Assembly: GCA_019208055.1 (NCBI GenBank)
Contig: JAGXJF010000093.1
Location: 62,001-126,000, forward strand
Length of the DNA: 64,000 nt
Direction of reading: 5' to 3'
Source: Stipa capillata
Lineage: Eukaryota > Streptophyta > Magnoliopsida > Poales > Poaceae
Shown here: positions 35,220 to 44,559 of the stretch, piece by piece
How the letters are laid out: each line of letters starts with the position of its first letter
Numbering within the stretch: the stretch's first letter is position 1
Notes under the pieces: generated by a model
Databases searched by the model: none
What the model saw: the letters and a program-made list of their open reading frames with translations, nothing else
What the model was told of the DNA's origin: nothing
Program-made: the position numbers and the translations under genes

Positions 35220-36143
35220 TGCGATTTTCATCAAACCGACTCACATGATCTGCGACAGTGTTGCATCTTCAAGAAGTATCTTCTGGAAGAAAGAGAGAAG
35301 TTCCGCGAGGAGAATCCTCAGGTCGCTAACAACAGTCGGGAAACGACCTCCGACGACGATGACTCCACCCCTGAGCCTTTCCAGGGGCACGTCAGAGCAA
35401 TCGAGCACATATTCGGGGGCTCAACCTCTTACGAATCTAAGAGGCAATACAAGGCGATCGCCCGAGAAATTCTCGCGAGTGTACCACGAGTTCCTCGAGC
35501 GGTCAAGTGGTCCGAGGTCACGATCTCTTTCGGCCAGACCGATTGCCCTGAAAATTGCGCTCGGCCGAGACGGTACCCAATCGTGGTCGAGCCAACGATC
35601 AACAACTGCCGAGTGGGCCGCGTATTAATAGATGGAGGGAGCTCCCTCAATATCCTATTCGCCAACGCCCTCGACGCAATGCAAGTGCCACGATCGTCTG
35701 TTCAGACGGTGGCGCACGCTTTTCACGGTATCGTCCCGGGCTCATCGGCCACGCCGATCGGGCAAGTTACGCTCCCGGTTACCTTTGGTACACCGGAGAA
35801 CTTCCGAACAGAGAAGATCATGTTCGATGTGGTCGATTTCGAAACTGCATACAATGCTATCTTGGGGCTCCCTACTTTGACCAAGTTCATGGCAGCTACG
35901 CACTACGCCTACTAGTGCATAAAGATGCCCGGCCCAAAAGGTGTCCTCACGATAAAGAGCTCCCCCAGAGAAGCACTCCTCTGCGACAAGCGCAGCCTCG
36001 ACCTCGCAGAGCAGCACCTGCCCTCTAACCAAGACGCCAGCGTGGCGGCTCCCGCCACCACGTTGTCAAGACCACCTCCGCGGCTACGAGCGACAACCTC
36101 GGAAAATATCCCCTCCAAGTCGGAGAAAGAGTTCCACGACTAA
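35220..36143 (+). pseudogene. gypsy-2 zinc-binding segment and aspartic protease
   Basis: This is in frame with gag after the stop. It has CDFHQTDSHDLRQC, then an acidic linker, then a retropepsin with the active-site segment VLIDGGSSLNILFANAL (about 35625) and AYNAILGLPTLTKFM (about 35850). A TAG at 35913-35915 follows ATHYAY, after which the frame reads on (CIKMPGPKGVLTIKSS) to 36143. The protease would process Gag. Where gypsy-1 has RT next, this element has nothing recognisable. Confidence 0.82.
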
Positions 36144-37353
36144 GTCGGAACAGAGAGAAAACAGGGCCTTCCCCTAAACAGGACAACGGTTCCTCGGGAG
36201 AAGCCGCCCGATCCAGGTCGCTCGTGCCAGCGGTAGAAAGGTCGCGTCCATTAGAGAGTCCCACGCAAACACCTTCGGTAAGATCGCACGACCGTCGCCT
36301 CCTCATCGGCAGATTCCAAAGGTGCACCAGCTCCAGCCTTAAAGATCGTCAAGCTACGAACAAGTCGATGATAAGACACTCCGGGCGCCGCCGCCCAGCA
36401 CGCGCACTCAACAAAGTTTCGTCAGCAGGTCACGACAAGAGGACGAGAGTCTCTGGGGCAACTGGCGACATGCTAAATGAGGAGGGGACGGCTTAGTTTT
36501 TCTTAGTTTTCATAGAATTATTTTTTCTTACAGTAGCCTGTAAAAGACACAGTTTTGAATTATACCAAGTCTTTAGTTCAATATTTTTCATCATCAATTA
36601 TTTCAGACTGCCTATCCGAGATATCTCTCGAAAAGTCAGTCGGGGGCTGGATAAGGACACGGCAAGTTGGTGTACGAGTACAAGTACCGACTTCTTCGAC
36701 CCGCACAAGGGATAAGGGCTCTGCGCTATAACTGTCAGGGACGCGAGGAAAACCCCTTAACGCGTTTGCAGGTGACAGGGGAGCCACTGAGCCCCCCACC
36801 TGACCACACCTAAGGCCTGGTTGACTAAGCTCCCCAGTTCCGTAGCAATGTCCCCTGATCCTGAGTAAAGGAAGGGAAAAAGGTACGAGTACGACTAGAT
36901 CAACGGAACCCATACGCTTATCCACGTCTTCGACTACTCGGAGCAGAAGATACCTCGGGTAGAGTGAGACTTTGTTAATCGGGCAAGTGTAGAATTTACT
37001 AGCCAAACACCGGAGTCTTCCCTCAACAGAGGAATACGGAGGTGCTGCCATGGCCACGACAAGCTGTACAAAAGACCCCTTATCGCGTTTACTGATGACG
37101 AGGAGCCACGGAGCCCTCCATCCGACTAAACCTAAGGACTGGTCAATCACAGCAAGAACGACCTACGGCACTATTCGTATACCTACACCGAAGGGAGGCA
37201 AAGGGCACTGGTTCCGACTAAAATCTACGCTTGCATCCGACAAGGTTTCACATGAGCAGATCAGACAAGGTTTCGAAAAACCAAAAAAAACACACAGATT
37301 ACTGCACAGTTACTAATCACAAGCTTTATATAAAAGTATGCTATTACAGAGTC
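36144..37353. other. gypsy-2 internal non-coding region with diverged direct repeats
   Basis: No RT or integrase residues were seen. Two stretches resemble each other: about 36735-36835 and 37060-37150. Both have a run like CCCCTTA.CGCGTTT, then GGAGCCAC.GAGCCC, then CTAAGG.CTGGT. Repeats of this kind are common in the spacers of Tat-like elements. Confidence 0.5.
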
Positions 37354-39843
37354 CTACTCTAGGCCAGGCGCCTGGACTCGATCGCCAAAGGCGTCCGCCG
37401 CTTCCTGCACAGCGTCGAGAAGCTTCTCTTCCTCGCTCTCTGGCAGGTCGGCAGCGAGCGCCTCCAGGGATAAGTCCGGGTGCTTGCGCCTCAGAAGAGC
37501 CAAAGCAAAGGCCAGGGCGTCGCGTACACCTTGCCGGAGCTCGTCTTCGAGAAGCTTCCCGACGGTAGGCTTCAGCTGGGAGACGGACTCCGTCAGATCT
37601 GCTAGGCGGTTGGCCAGAGCAAGGCCCGGGGGGACAACGACGCCGACTTCGCCCAGCGCCTTCTCGAGCGTGCCCAAGGCCCGCTCGAGGTTTTCCTCCA
37701 GTTTTCTCGCGTAGGACTGACTCCTTTGCAGGGAAGACTCCGCATCCGAGAGGCGTGCCTTCGAGGCCGAAAGATCAGCCTCGACCGCCGCCTGCTGCTT
37801 CTCGGAGTCCTCAAGGCGCTTCTGCAGCGCCTCATTCTCCGCCCGCCATCTCCCAGACTCGTCGAGGCGCTTCTTCAACTCCTCGTGCGCCAAGTCCAGT
37901 TCCGCTTGGGCCTTCTCGAGTGGAGCGACCTAGGAAATAGCGAGCTGAAAAAGAACAGGTTAGTACGAGCATAGTAAAATTACCTTATCACTAATCTTCC
38001 ACGCGTTACCTGCAGCAAGGAGAAGAGGCTAAGGCTTTCCGGCGCCGAAGGACCCGACGGCATGGCCTGCTCGACCAGGGCCAACTCCGACTCCAGCGCC
38101 GGGGACTGCTGCTGCTTAGTAGGAGCCGGTGACGACTCCGGCGCGGGGGTCCCCTGCTCGACAAGAGCCGGTGCCGACTCCGGCGCCGGGGGCTGCTGCT
38201 CGGCATCCGCCCTAGTCGGGGTCCTGGCGGGAAGGATCGACACCCTAGTCGCCAAAGTAATCAAGTCAAGCCTTCAGCAAGGCGAGTCAAAAGAAAAAGG
38301 CGGCAAAGGAGCACTAACCTCGAGCGTTTCCCTGCTGGAGGAGGCTTCCTTGCCAAGGCACCCGAATCTCGCTTGCCAGAAGCCAGCGGTGCCTTCCCCT
38401 TGGCCGCCACGGTCTCCTCCCCGAGAACGGTCGTGGGGGGGGGGTTGGTTCCTTGGGGGGAGGCTGCTCGCTTCGGGCTGTCCGACACATCCATCCCCAT
38501 GTTTACTAGTCAAGAAAGAATATGAAAAAAGAGTAGTCGGGCGAGAACTCAAACCTGCTGTTGAGGGTCCCGGGCGGGAGAACTCGTCGAGACGACCTCC
38601 GCCCCCGCCTCGGCTACGGAAGGACCTTCCTCCCTCGCCTCGGAGGGCGGCGGGGCCGTGTCAAACATCTCAATTTCGTCGTCCTCAACGAGGACGCCAG
38701 CTCGTTTGGCCTCCGAGTCAGGACCCCCGCGGCCTACTCGCTGCGGAAGAAGAGCCCGAGGGCCCTCTGTAAGGCTACTCGGACGAACCCAAGCTACACA
38801 AGGATATAAGATGGACAACTCACCGAGAGTACTTCCCGTCGGCTGTCCGGGCTCTGCTTCAGAAGAGGCAGGGGCACGTCTGTACGCCCGCCTTGGGGGG
38901 ATTGCTCGAATAGGTTGTTCAACCTACTCTGAAGCTCTCCCTGGGGCAACTCTGCTCGGCACGACGAGGAAGAGGTACGTAAGAAGTCTTGTCAATTGAG
39001 TTGGCACGGAGGTAGTCGCGATACTTACCCGTGTTGAAGTCCCTTGTCTGGTCTTGGTTCTCCGGAACCGCCCAGGCCGGCTCAACCCTCGACCGGAGAG
39101 GGCTTATCCGGCGTCGAAGGAAATCCTCCGCGACATCCCACGCCGACAAGCCTTTGGCGGCGAGATTGGCAATGTCGTGAATGAGCATCTTGAGGTGCTT
39201 AGTCTCCTTCGGGGCCTCCCCCCAGCTCTTGTTCGCAAGAGGGGCGAGTCCGCGGTAGGTGAGCCCGGAGTTCGGTGGGGGCTGGCAGTAGAACCACCGA
39301 CCATGCCAGCCTGACCACGATGATTTCCAGGAGGAAGCGATGTAGGCGTCCTTCCTCCCTTCTCGAAGACGGAATCCGGCGCCGCTGACGACTCCTGCGC
39401 CGCTGCCCTTCATCCGGCGGAGGTTGTAGAAGTACCTCTAGAGCTCCAGGCTCGGCCTAATGCCGAGATAGGCTTCGCATAAATGCGCAAAGACCGCCAG
39501 CATTAGGACCGAGTTCGGGTTGAGATGAATCAACTCAATCCCGTAGAACTGGAGCGTGAGGAGGAAGAAATGCGAAGGTGGGATTTGAAATCCACACCTG
39601 AAGAAATCCGCGAAGACGACGATCCAGTCCGTATCGGGGCTGGGAACCGTCTCCCTCGCGGCCCCCCCGATAAGGCACGAATACCTCCGGGAGGATCACC
39701 TCCTCCGCCGCAAGCTTCTCCAAGGCGGAGGAGTCCATCACCGAGACCTTAAATTCAGGAATGGCGGTGGTCGTCTCCCTCGAAGCTTCTCCCGACTCCT
39801 TTGTGGGCTCGGGAGACTTCTTCGTGGCGCTTTTCTTGCCCAT
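37354..39843 (-). pseudogene. six-exon antisense gene in gypsy-2, 'putative gypsy type transposon' plus coiled coil
   Basis: The start MGKKSATKKSPEPTK at 39843 opens exon 1 (to 39029, donor GGGTAAGT), with the plant-specific domain often annotated PF04195 in grass genomes: IELIHLNPNSVLMLAVFAHL, RYFYNLRRMKGSG and WHGRWFYCQPPP. Exon 2 (to 38824) reads ELPQGELQSRLNNLFEQ. Exon 3 (to about 38553) is acidic (VEDDEIEMFDTAPPPSE). Exon 4 starts near MGMDVSDSPKRAAS and exon 5 has VEQ/APES repeats. Exon 6 (37929-37354) is a long coiled coil (HEELKKRLDESGRWRAENE..LQKRLEDSEKQQ) ending at a stop. Introns 1 to 5 have GT..AG ends that keep frame. Exon 1 has a frameshift at a seven-C run (39662-39668) and a TAG near 39437. 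Function is unknown. Confidence 0.8.
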
Positions 39844-40435
39844 TCTCGTCGATCGATCGAGGGAGGATGGAGGCGAGGGTTTGCAGAAGCGCGAGGAAGG
39901 AGATGAGGGGAGCAAGAAGGCTAGGAGGCAAAGAACTATGCGGGCAAAACCCCAATTCTTGGACTCCTAAAATTTAAACATTCGTCGGAGCCGAGCGCGG
40001 TTTACGGCACGATCAGTTCCATCGCATTTAATGCGGACAGTTGCTTTTTTCCGCCGACAGGGCGCTTCGCGGGAAAAAGAGGGTCTGACAACCCACGACC
40101 CAAACGAGCGTGCCGTGGTTCAGCACCCGTTAGCGGCACAATGGCGCAGGGAGAGAAAAGATTCTTCATCACCACGCGAAATTTCCGCCACGATGGTTCC
40201 GTTTCCTAGAAATATGCCAGGCGGACGCATGTCCGTGATCAACGGATCAGATCAGATCGGAAAGTATTCTGGGTTTTCCCAAGGATTATTCCGATAAGAC
40301 TTTCACGACTACTCGGTAGGGATTGAGCCTACTTGGGGAAGTCGCCGACAAGAACTACTCGGATCGCCTACTCGAAGTTTCCCCCCGATAAGGGCAGATT
40401 TCCAATAGAACCATCATGACCTCACTTCACGTATT
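39844..40435. other. gypsy-2 region between antisense gene and 3' LTR
   Basis: Non-coding by eye. It should hold the promoter of the antisense gene, reading leftwards. No clear TATA was singled out. Confidence 0.4.
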
Positions 40436-40446
40436 GATGGGGGGCT
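40436..40446 (+). other. gypsy-2 polypurine tract
   Basis: GATGGGGGGCT directly abuts the 3' LTR, a G-rich tract in the expected position for the plus-strand primer. Confidence 0.6.
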
Positions 40447-41064
40447 TGATGATGAATAGTACGGTATCCCGCGTATTAGGAGTATCCGTGTACAGATCCC
40501 CGGGACTTTAGGAAGGTACGGCGTACCCGGTAAGGATCCCTGGACGACGAGGTAACCCCTCTCAGGAAGAGAAGACTCCCCTTAAACTAGGAAGTCAATC
40601 CCGACGTTTAAGGAGGCCAGAGTCCTACTCGAGCGTAAGTCCACGTCCAGTACGACCCTGGGAACCCCCTATATAAGGATCAGTAATCCTATAGGGGAGG
40701 GGGGAGGAGGTTCTACAAGTCTTACAGGTCTTTCTAGTCGCAGCACAAGTAGCATAGGATCTCAGGAGGCGAAGCCCTAGAAGACCCGCTGCCTCGAAGG
40801 AGTCGAGCCCGGCGGTTTAGCTAGATTAGTCTACGATTAGGTCTAGGGTAGCCACTAACATACACCCCCCTATTGTAAGCGTATTCTCCATCAATATATA
40901 GCAACAGGACGTAGGGTTATTATCCTGAGGGAGGCCCGAACCTGTATAAAAACGGCTGTCCCCTGCTGTCAGAGCTCCTGGCACTTGGGCCCTAGAGGTC
41001 GCTACCCCCCAGTAATCATCACTCCACGAATACCGTAAGATCACCGATTCACCGATCGTCGACA
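40447..41064 (+). repeat. gypsy-2 3' LTR
   Basis: This 618-bp LTR is the counterpart of 32741-33357 with about ten scattered substitutions and one extra C in the run near 40865. Its TATA (CTATATAAGG) is also kept and could drive transcription into the flank, toward the convergent 3' end of the GT47 gene at 41453. Confidence 0.93.
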
Positions 41065-41120
41065 GTGGGGTTATAAGGCTTTGGTTTCATAAATTACATA
41101 TGGCTGTGCCAACGACAAGC

Positions 41121-41469
41121 AATATACCAGTACCACCATAACTTAGTTCATCACACTAAGCAGTGGCGGATCCAGGCCCTAGGCTACACGGGCTGTAGCC
41201 TGGGGTGTGGGGGGAAAAACACACCTATTATTATGCTAAAATTTTGGCTCAGTTCGGGATTACTATGCTAAAATTTTGGCCCAACCTGGGATGGGAGCAG
41301 GCTGAGCGCCACCGGCCCATTCCCCTGATCAAGACCGAAAATTAGCCCGTGGCGCGACCCAAGTCTGGCTCCGTCACTGACACTAAGCCATTACTTAGAC
41401 AAAAACTGTAATATACCAGTACCGCCGTAATTTACTTCATCACACTAAGCCTTTACTTGGACAAAAACT
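41121..41469. repeat. tandem duplication of the GT47-1 3' end
   Basis: AATATACCAGTACC.CC.TAA..T and TTCATCACACTAAGCC.TTACTT.GACAAAAACT occur twice. Copy A is 41121-41160 plus 41388-41406, split by a hAT MITE. Copy B is 41409-41469. Copy B contains the last codons and stop of the GT47 gene (FLSK-stop on the minus strand), and copy A still encodes the same four residues and stop. The duplication thus includes the gene terminus. Confidence 0.8.
41161..41379. mobile_element. 219-bp hAT MITE
   Basis: Terminal inverted repeats are CAGTGGCGGATCCAGG (left) and CAGTGACGGAGCCAGA (right, reverse complement). ACACTAAG at 41153-41160 and 41380-41387 is a perfect 8-bp target duplication, diagnostic of the hAT superfamily. 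No coding capacity. Internally ATGCTAAAATTTTGGC is repeated near 41235 and 41268. Confidence 0.88.
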
Positions 41470-42907
41470 TCTTTAGCCAGCTCCACCGGACTTCAGCGGT
41501 ATCCGACTCGCCTCTCCTCATCTCCGCGACCTTCTCTACGATAGCTTCCACGGCGACATCGAACGCGTCCTTCACCGTCTCGAGCGTGTACCTGGGGTCG
41601 CTGTAAACCAGCCTCGGCACCAGCCTGATAACCTCCTGCCGCATCTTGGCGACCTCCGCCGGCGGTATCCTCCTGAGCGTCTCCTCGATGCTCACGTTCC
41701 CCGTGCGCACGCCGTCCTCCGGTATGAACACCGAGTACCTGGCGTGGTCCTTCGGCAGGTGCCACCTGTACTGCAGGTACGCCGACGCCGGGTGGAAGAA
41801 CACAGGCACGCATCCGGCGACCATCGCGTCGAATGCCGACCGCCGCGTGTACGAGTCCCCCGGAGGCTGGAGGCAGAAGGTGGAGCTCTGGAACAGCCGC
41901 ATGATGGCCCCCGGAGTGTGGCACTGGCTGGTCCCGGAGGCGCAGCCCAGCTGCCGGCACGTGGACGATGCGCCGCAGTGGGTGATGATCTGCGACCGGA
42001 TGGATCGCGGGTCGCCCGGCCGCGGCGCGCCGATGAAGGACATGAGCCACGGACGATCGGCGTTTGTGATCCTGCGCTGCCAGTCCAGGACGTCGGCGTC
42101 TGTTCGCGGGTGGAAGTAGGTCGGGTAAGGCACTGCCATGTCGTTGCCGAGGCCGGGGGCGGACGACTCGACGACGAGGACAGTCATGTTCTTGGCGGCC
42201 GCGAGGAGGAGGAGGTTGGTGCCCCAGGTCGGGCTGAGGTTGGTATCGCGCCGGAAGTCCCACGCCGTGCGCCCCGCCACGAGGAAGTGGTCGCGGCCGC
42301 GCGCCCTGCGCCACTCCGGGCGGCGCACGAGCCAGCGCGCCAGGTCAAGCGACGCGGCGTCCCGCGTCGCGTTGTCGTAGCCCCAGTGGTGCCGGACGAA
42401 GTCGAAGCCGGCGTAGAACGGGACGAACACGGCGGCCGCCGCGGAGGAGTCGTTGGTCAGGCACTCGTACCGCCTCATGCGGCCGTGGAAGAGGGCGTCC
42501 AGCGCAAACTGGTGCGTGGCGTACCATCCTCCCGTGCCCGTGAGCGCGCCATTCCCCTCCCCGGTGCCCTCGCCGTCGAGCTCGATTAGCGGCTCGCCGA
42601 GACCGGCGTTGCTCACCTGCTTGCACATATCGGGCCAGCGGCCGTCCGTCCTGTCGCAGCCACGGAGGATATCGGCGTTGAACCGCGGCGGGAGCTCATG
42701 TACATACACATACCGTCCCCGGCACGTATCCTCCTTGTCGTCGCCGCTGCCGCTCTCGTAGCCCGGGGCAAACGACACCGCGCGCTCCGTTGGCGCGAGG
42801 ACCACGCCGGTAAGCAAGGAGAGGCGGAAGTAGAGCATGCAAACCCAGAGCGCCGCGGCGATAAGGAAGAGGAACCGAGGCCGGAGAACGGCGCCGGACA
42901 TCTCCAT
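41453..42907 (-). CDS. GT47 xyloglucan galactosyltransferase, MUR3/KATAMARI1-like (GT47-1)
   Basis: An intact intronless ORF of 484 residues. It looks like a type II Golgi membrane protein: a short cytoplasmic tail, one membrane segment (about residues 11-38, FLFLIAAALWVCMLYFRLSL), then the lumenal exostosin (GT47) domain from about 63 (GRYVYVHELPPRFN) to 450. Family hallmarks are FVPFYAGFDFVRH, GRDHFLVAGRTAWDFRR, SSTFCLQPPGDSYTRRS and GCVPVFFHPASAYLQY. Possible N-glycosylation sites are in TNDSS, NATRD, KNMTV and GNVSIE. MUR3-type enzymes add galactose to xylose side chains of xyloglucan; the exact acceptor here is inferred. The start is the first ATG before the membrane segment. The tandem paralogue lies 20 kb to the right on the same strand. 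Confidence 0.9.
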   Translation of the reverse strand: MEMSGAVLRPRFLFLIAAALWVCMLYFRLSLLTGVVLAPTERAVSFAPGYESGSGDDKEDTCRGRYVYVHELPPRFNADILRGCDRTDGRWPDMCKQVSNAGLGEPLIELDGEGTGEGNGALTGTGGWYATHQFALDALFHGRMRRYECLTNDSSAAAAVFVPFYAGFDFVRHHWGYDNATRDAASLDLARWLVRRPEWRRARGRDHFLVAGRTAWDFRRDTNLSPTWGTNLLLLAAAKNMTVLVVESSAPGLGNDMAVPYPTYFHPRTDADVLDWQRRITNADRPWLMSFIGAPRPGDPRSIRSQIITHCGASSTCRQLGCASGTSQCHTPGAIMRLFQSSTFCLQPPGDSYTRRSAFDAMVAGCVPVFFHPASAYLQYRWHLPKDHARYSVFIPEDGVRTGNVSIEETLRRIPPAEVAKMRQEVIRLVPRLVYSDPRYTLETVKDAFDVAVEAIVEKVAEMRRGESDTAEVRWSWLKKFLSK

Positions 42908-42979
42908 TGATCGCCTTGGCAGTCAATGTCGGTGGCGCACGGCGGTGGTGCACGGCTGCCGGCTTGTCGGAGTGGCCTC

Positions 42980-43005
42980 ACCGTACTATATGTATAGATA
43001 GTTTT
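42980..43005 (-). promoter_or_regulatory. candidate TATA region of GT47-1
   Basis: On the minus strand CTATACATATAG lies about 80-95 bases upstream of the ATG at 42907, a plausible distance for a plant core promoter with a short leader. Based on position and composition only. Confidence 0.3.
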
Positions 43006-43700
43006 GCACCTGATCGACGGGGGGCCTCCAGGTGGAGACATCTGGAGAGACGGAGGATTTGACCAAGTAGGACAGTGTTTGTTGGATGGTGGCCGTCTTT
43101 AGACATGCATGGCGTTGCCCCGCACGTCGTCGTCGATTTATTCCTAGATGAACTGTTTAACAATCAATTCGATATTCCTAGATTAATTGCCTTGATTAAT
43201 CAATTGAGAAAGAACCAAGGAAGAATAGCTTCACCGGCTAGCTATACATGGTTGACTTGCAGCCCGCTCATAGGAATATGGTGCTTTAGCTCTGTGCTGC
43301 TGTAATGCGCGGCACGTCGTCCGAACCTGGATCCCATGAATAATGGAATGTGTTTCGAATGTTTGGACTCGATGGGCGTAACACGTATGTTCACAGTTCA
43401 TATTGATAAACACCTTTAACATTTCAATTCACTACAATCAAATTTTCTTTCTTTCTTTTCTTGAGGGAATAAAAAATCGGAATTGTTGCACATTTGTTGT
43501 GCCTGAGTTGCACACAAAAAAGTACAACTTAAGTATAAAAAGTGCAACTGCTCAATTCTGCTCAGTTGCACATTTCTAAATCTAAGGTTGCACATAATTT
43601 CTAAAATATGTAATAATTACCTAATTAACCATTGGATCAAGAATCAACGTCTAGGTTAGACACTAATTTCAATTTTAACTCTATTATCATTTACGGTTGT
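43006..43700. other. upstream DNA of GT47-1 with TTGCAC-rich patch
   Basis: No coding sequence. From about 43480 to 43600 TTGCAC and its complement GTGCAA recur five or more times, with AAGTACAACTTAAG and AAAGTGCAACT. This may be a MITE remnant, but no TSD was found. It ends at the CACTA-2 insertion. Confidence 0.4.
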
Positions 43701-43729
43701 TTACACTACCGGATTCTGGAACTTTGCCG

Positions 43730-44310
43730 TGTGCCCAGGGCACACGGCGAAGGAGGAAAAGCTCTCGGCAAAGCGTTTGCCGAGTGTAACACTCGGCAAA
43801 CACCGCTCGGCGTACAACCTGCCGGCAAAGTCCTGTTTGCCGAGTGTTTTCTATTGCGCACTCGGCAAACTATTTGCCGAGAGTCAAATCCAACACTCAG
43901 CAAACAAAAGCAACTAGACGGCAGGAGCGCCCTAACGGCCTCTTTGCCGAGTGTCGACGGCACGCACTCGGCAAAAATAGGACACGTGGCGCTCCCACAG
44001 CGCTGCCTGCGGTGGCAGTTTGCCGAGTGTCGGCATCCGGACACTCGGCAAACCATTACTCTTTGCCGAGTGCATGGTACTAACACTCGGCAAACCCCCT
44101 ACTCTTTGCCGAGTGTCTTGGAAGGGCACTCGGCAAACCCCCTACTCTTTGCTGAGTGCCCTGGACCCCCTACTCTTTGCCGAGTGCCTTCAAACGGCGT
44201 ACCAAATGGCAACAAAAATGTCAGTTTGCACAGGCTTGCGCCACGTGTCACCTTTGCCGAGTGCTGCACTCGGCAAAGCCTAGTTTGCTGAGTGTAACAC
44301 TCGGCAAAGT
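43730..44310. repeat. left subterminal TTTGCCGAGTGT array of CACTA-2
   Basis: More than fifteen copies of TTTGCCGAGTG or CACTCGGCAAA lie in both orientations, often as facing pairs separated by 10-20 bases. These are the presumed TNPA binding sites. Short ORFs here merely translate the repeat. Confidence 0.92.
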
Positions 44311-44559
44311 GTGCATCAATTTTTTTTTGTTTTCGTTTCCAAAAATCCCGGCAATTCAAAACAATTTATATATCCCCATATTCCCAGCACCCCATATCAC
44401 ATACACATCACATACATCACATAAACATATAAGGAACACCAAAATGTCACAAATCAGTTTGATCACATATCAGTTTGATCAACAGAATATCACAAATGTC
44501 GCGACAAGGTACGAAAACAACAAGACATAGTCAATCAAGCGGAGCAGCAACACCAAAGC

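Larger units (their letters stand above)
32741..41064 (+). mobile_element. non-autonomous Ty3/gypsy element with antisense gene (gypsy-2)
   Basis: This 8.3-kb element has LTRs of 617 and 618 bp, PBS, PPT and TSD. Sense coding is limited to gag and an aspartic protease (33359-36143). No RT, RNase H or integrase motif was found in any frame. The 3' half holds a spliced gene on the opposite strand (39843-37354). The design (gag-pro plus antisense ORF, Tat-like gag) recalls non-autonomous grass elements that depend on a related autonomous partner. The LTRs differ by roughly ten substitutions by eye, so this insertion looks older than gypsy-1 (inference). Confidence 0.92.
32736..41069. repeat. target site duplication GTGGG flanking gypsy-2
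   Basis: GTGGG at 32736-32740 precedes the left LTR (TGATGATGAA..) and GTGGG at 41065-41069 follows the right LTR (..CGTCGACA). The perfect 5-bp duplication fixes the borders. Confidence 0.95.

Noticed and set aside
41744..42589. 281-codon plus-strand ORF and a 273-codon shifted minus ORF over GT47-1
   Set aside because: These are shadows of a GC-rich gene with high third-position GC; the real frame carries all the GT47 motifs.
43730..44310. Several overlapping ORFs of up to 219 codons in the left CACTA-2 terminus
   Set aside because: They translate the TTTGCCGAGTGT repeat in different frames and are not genes.
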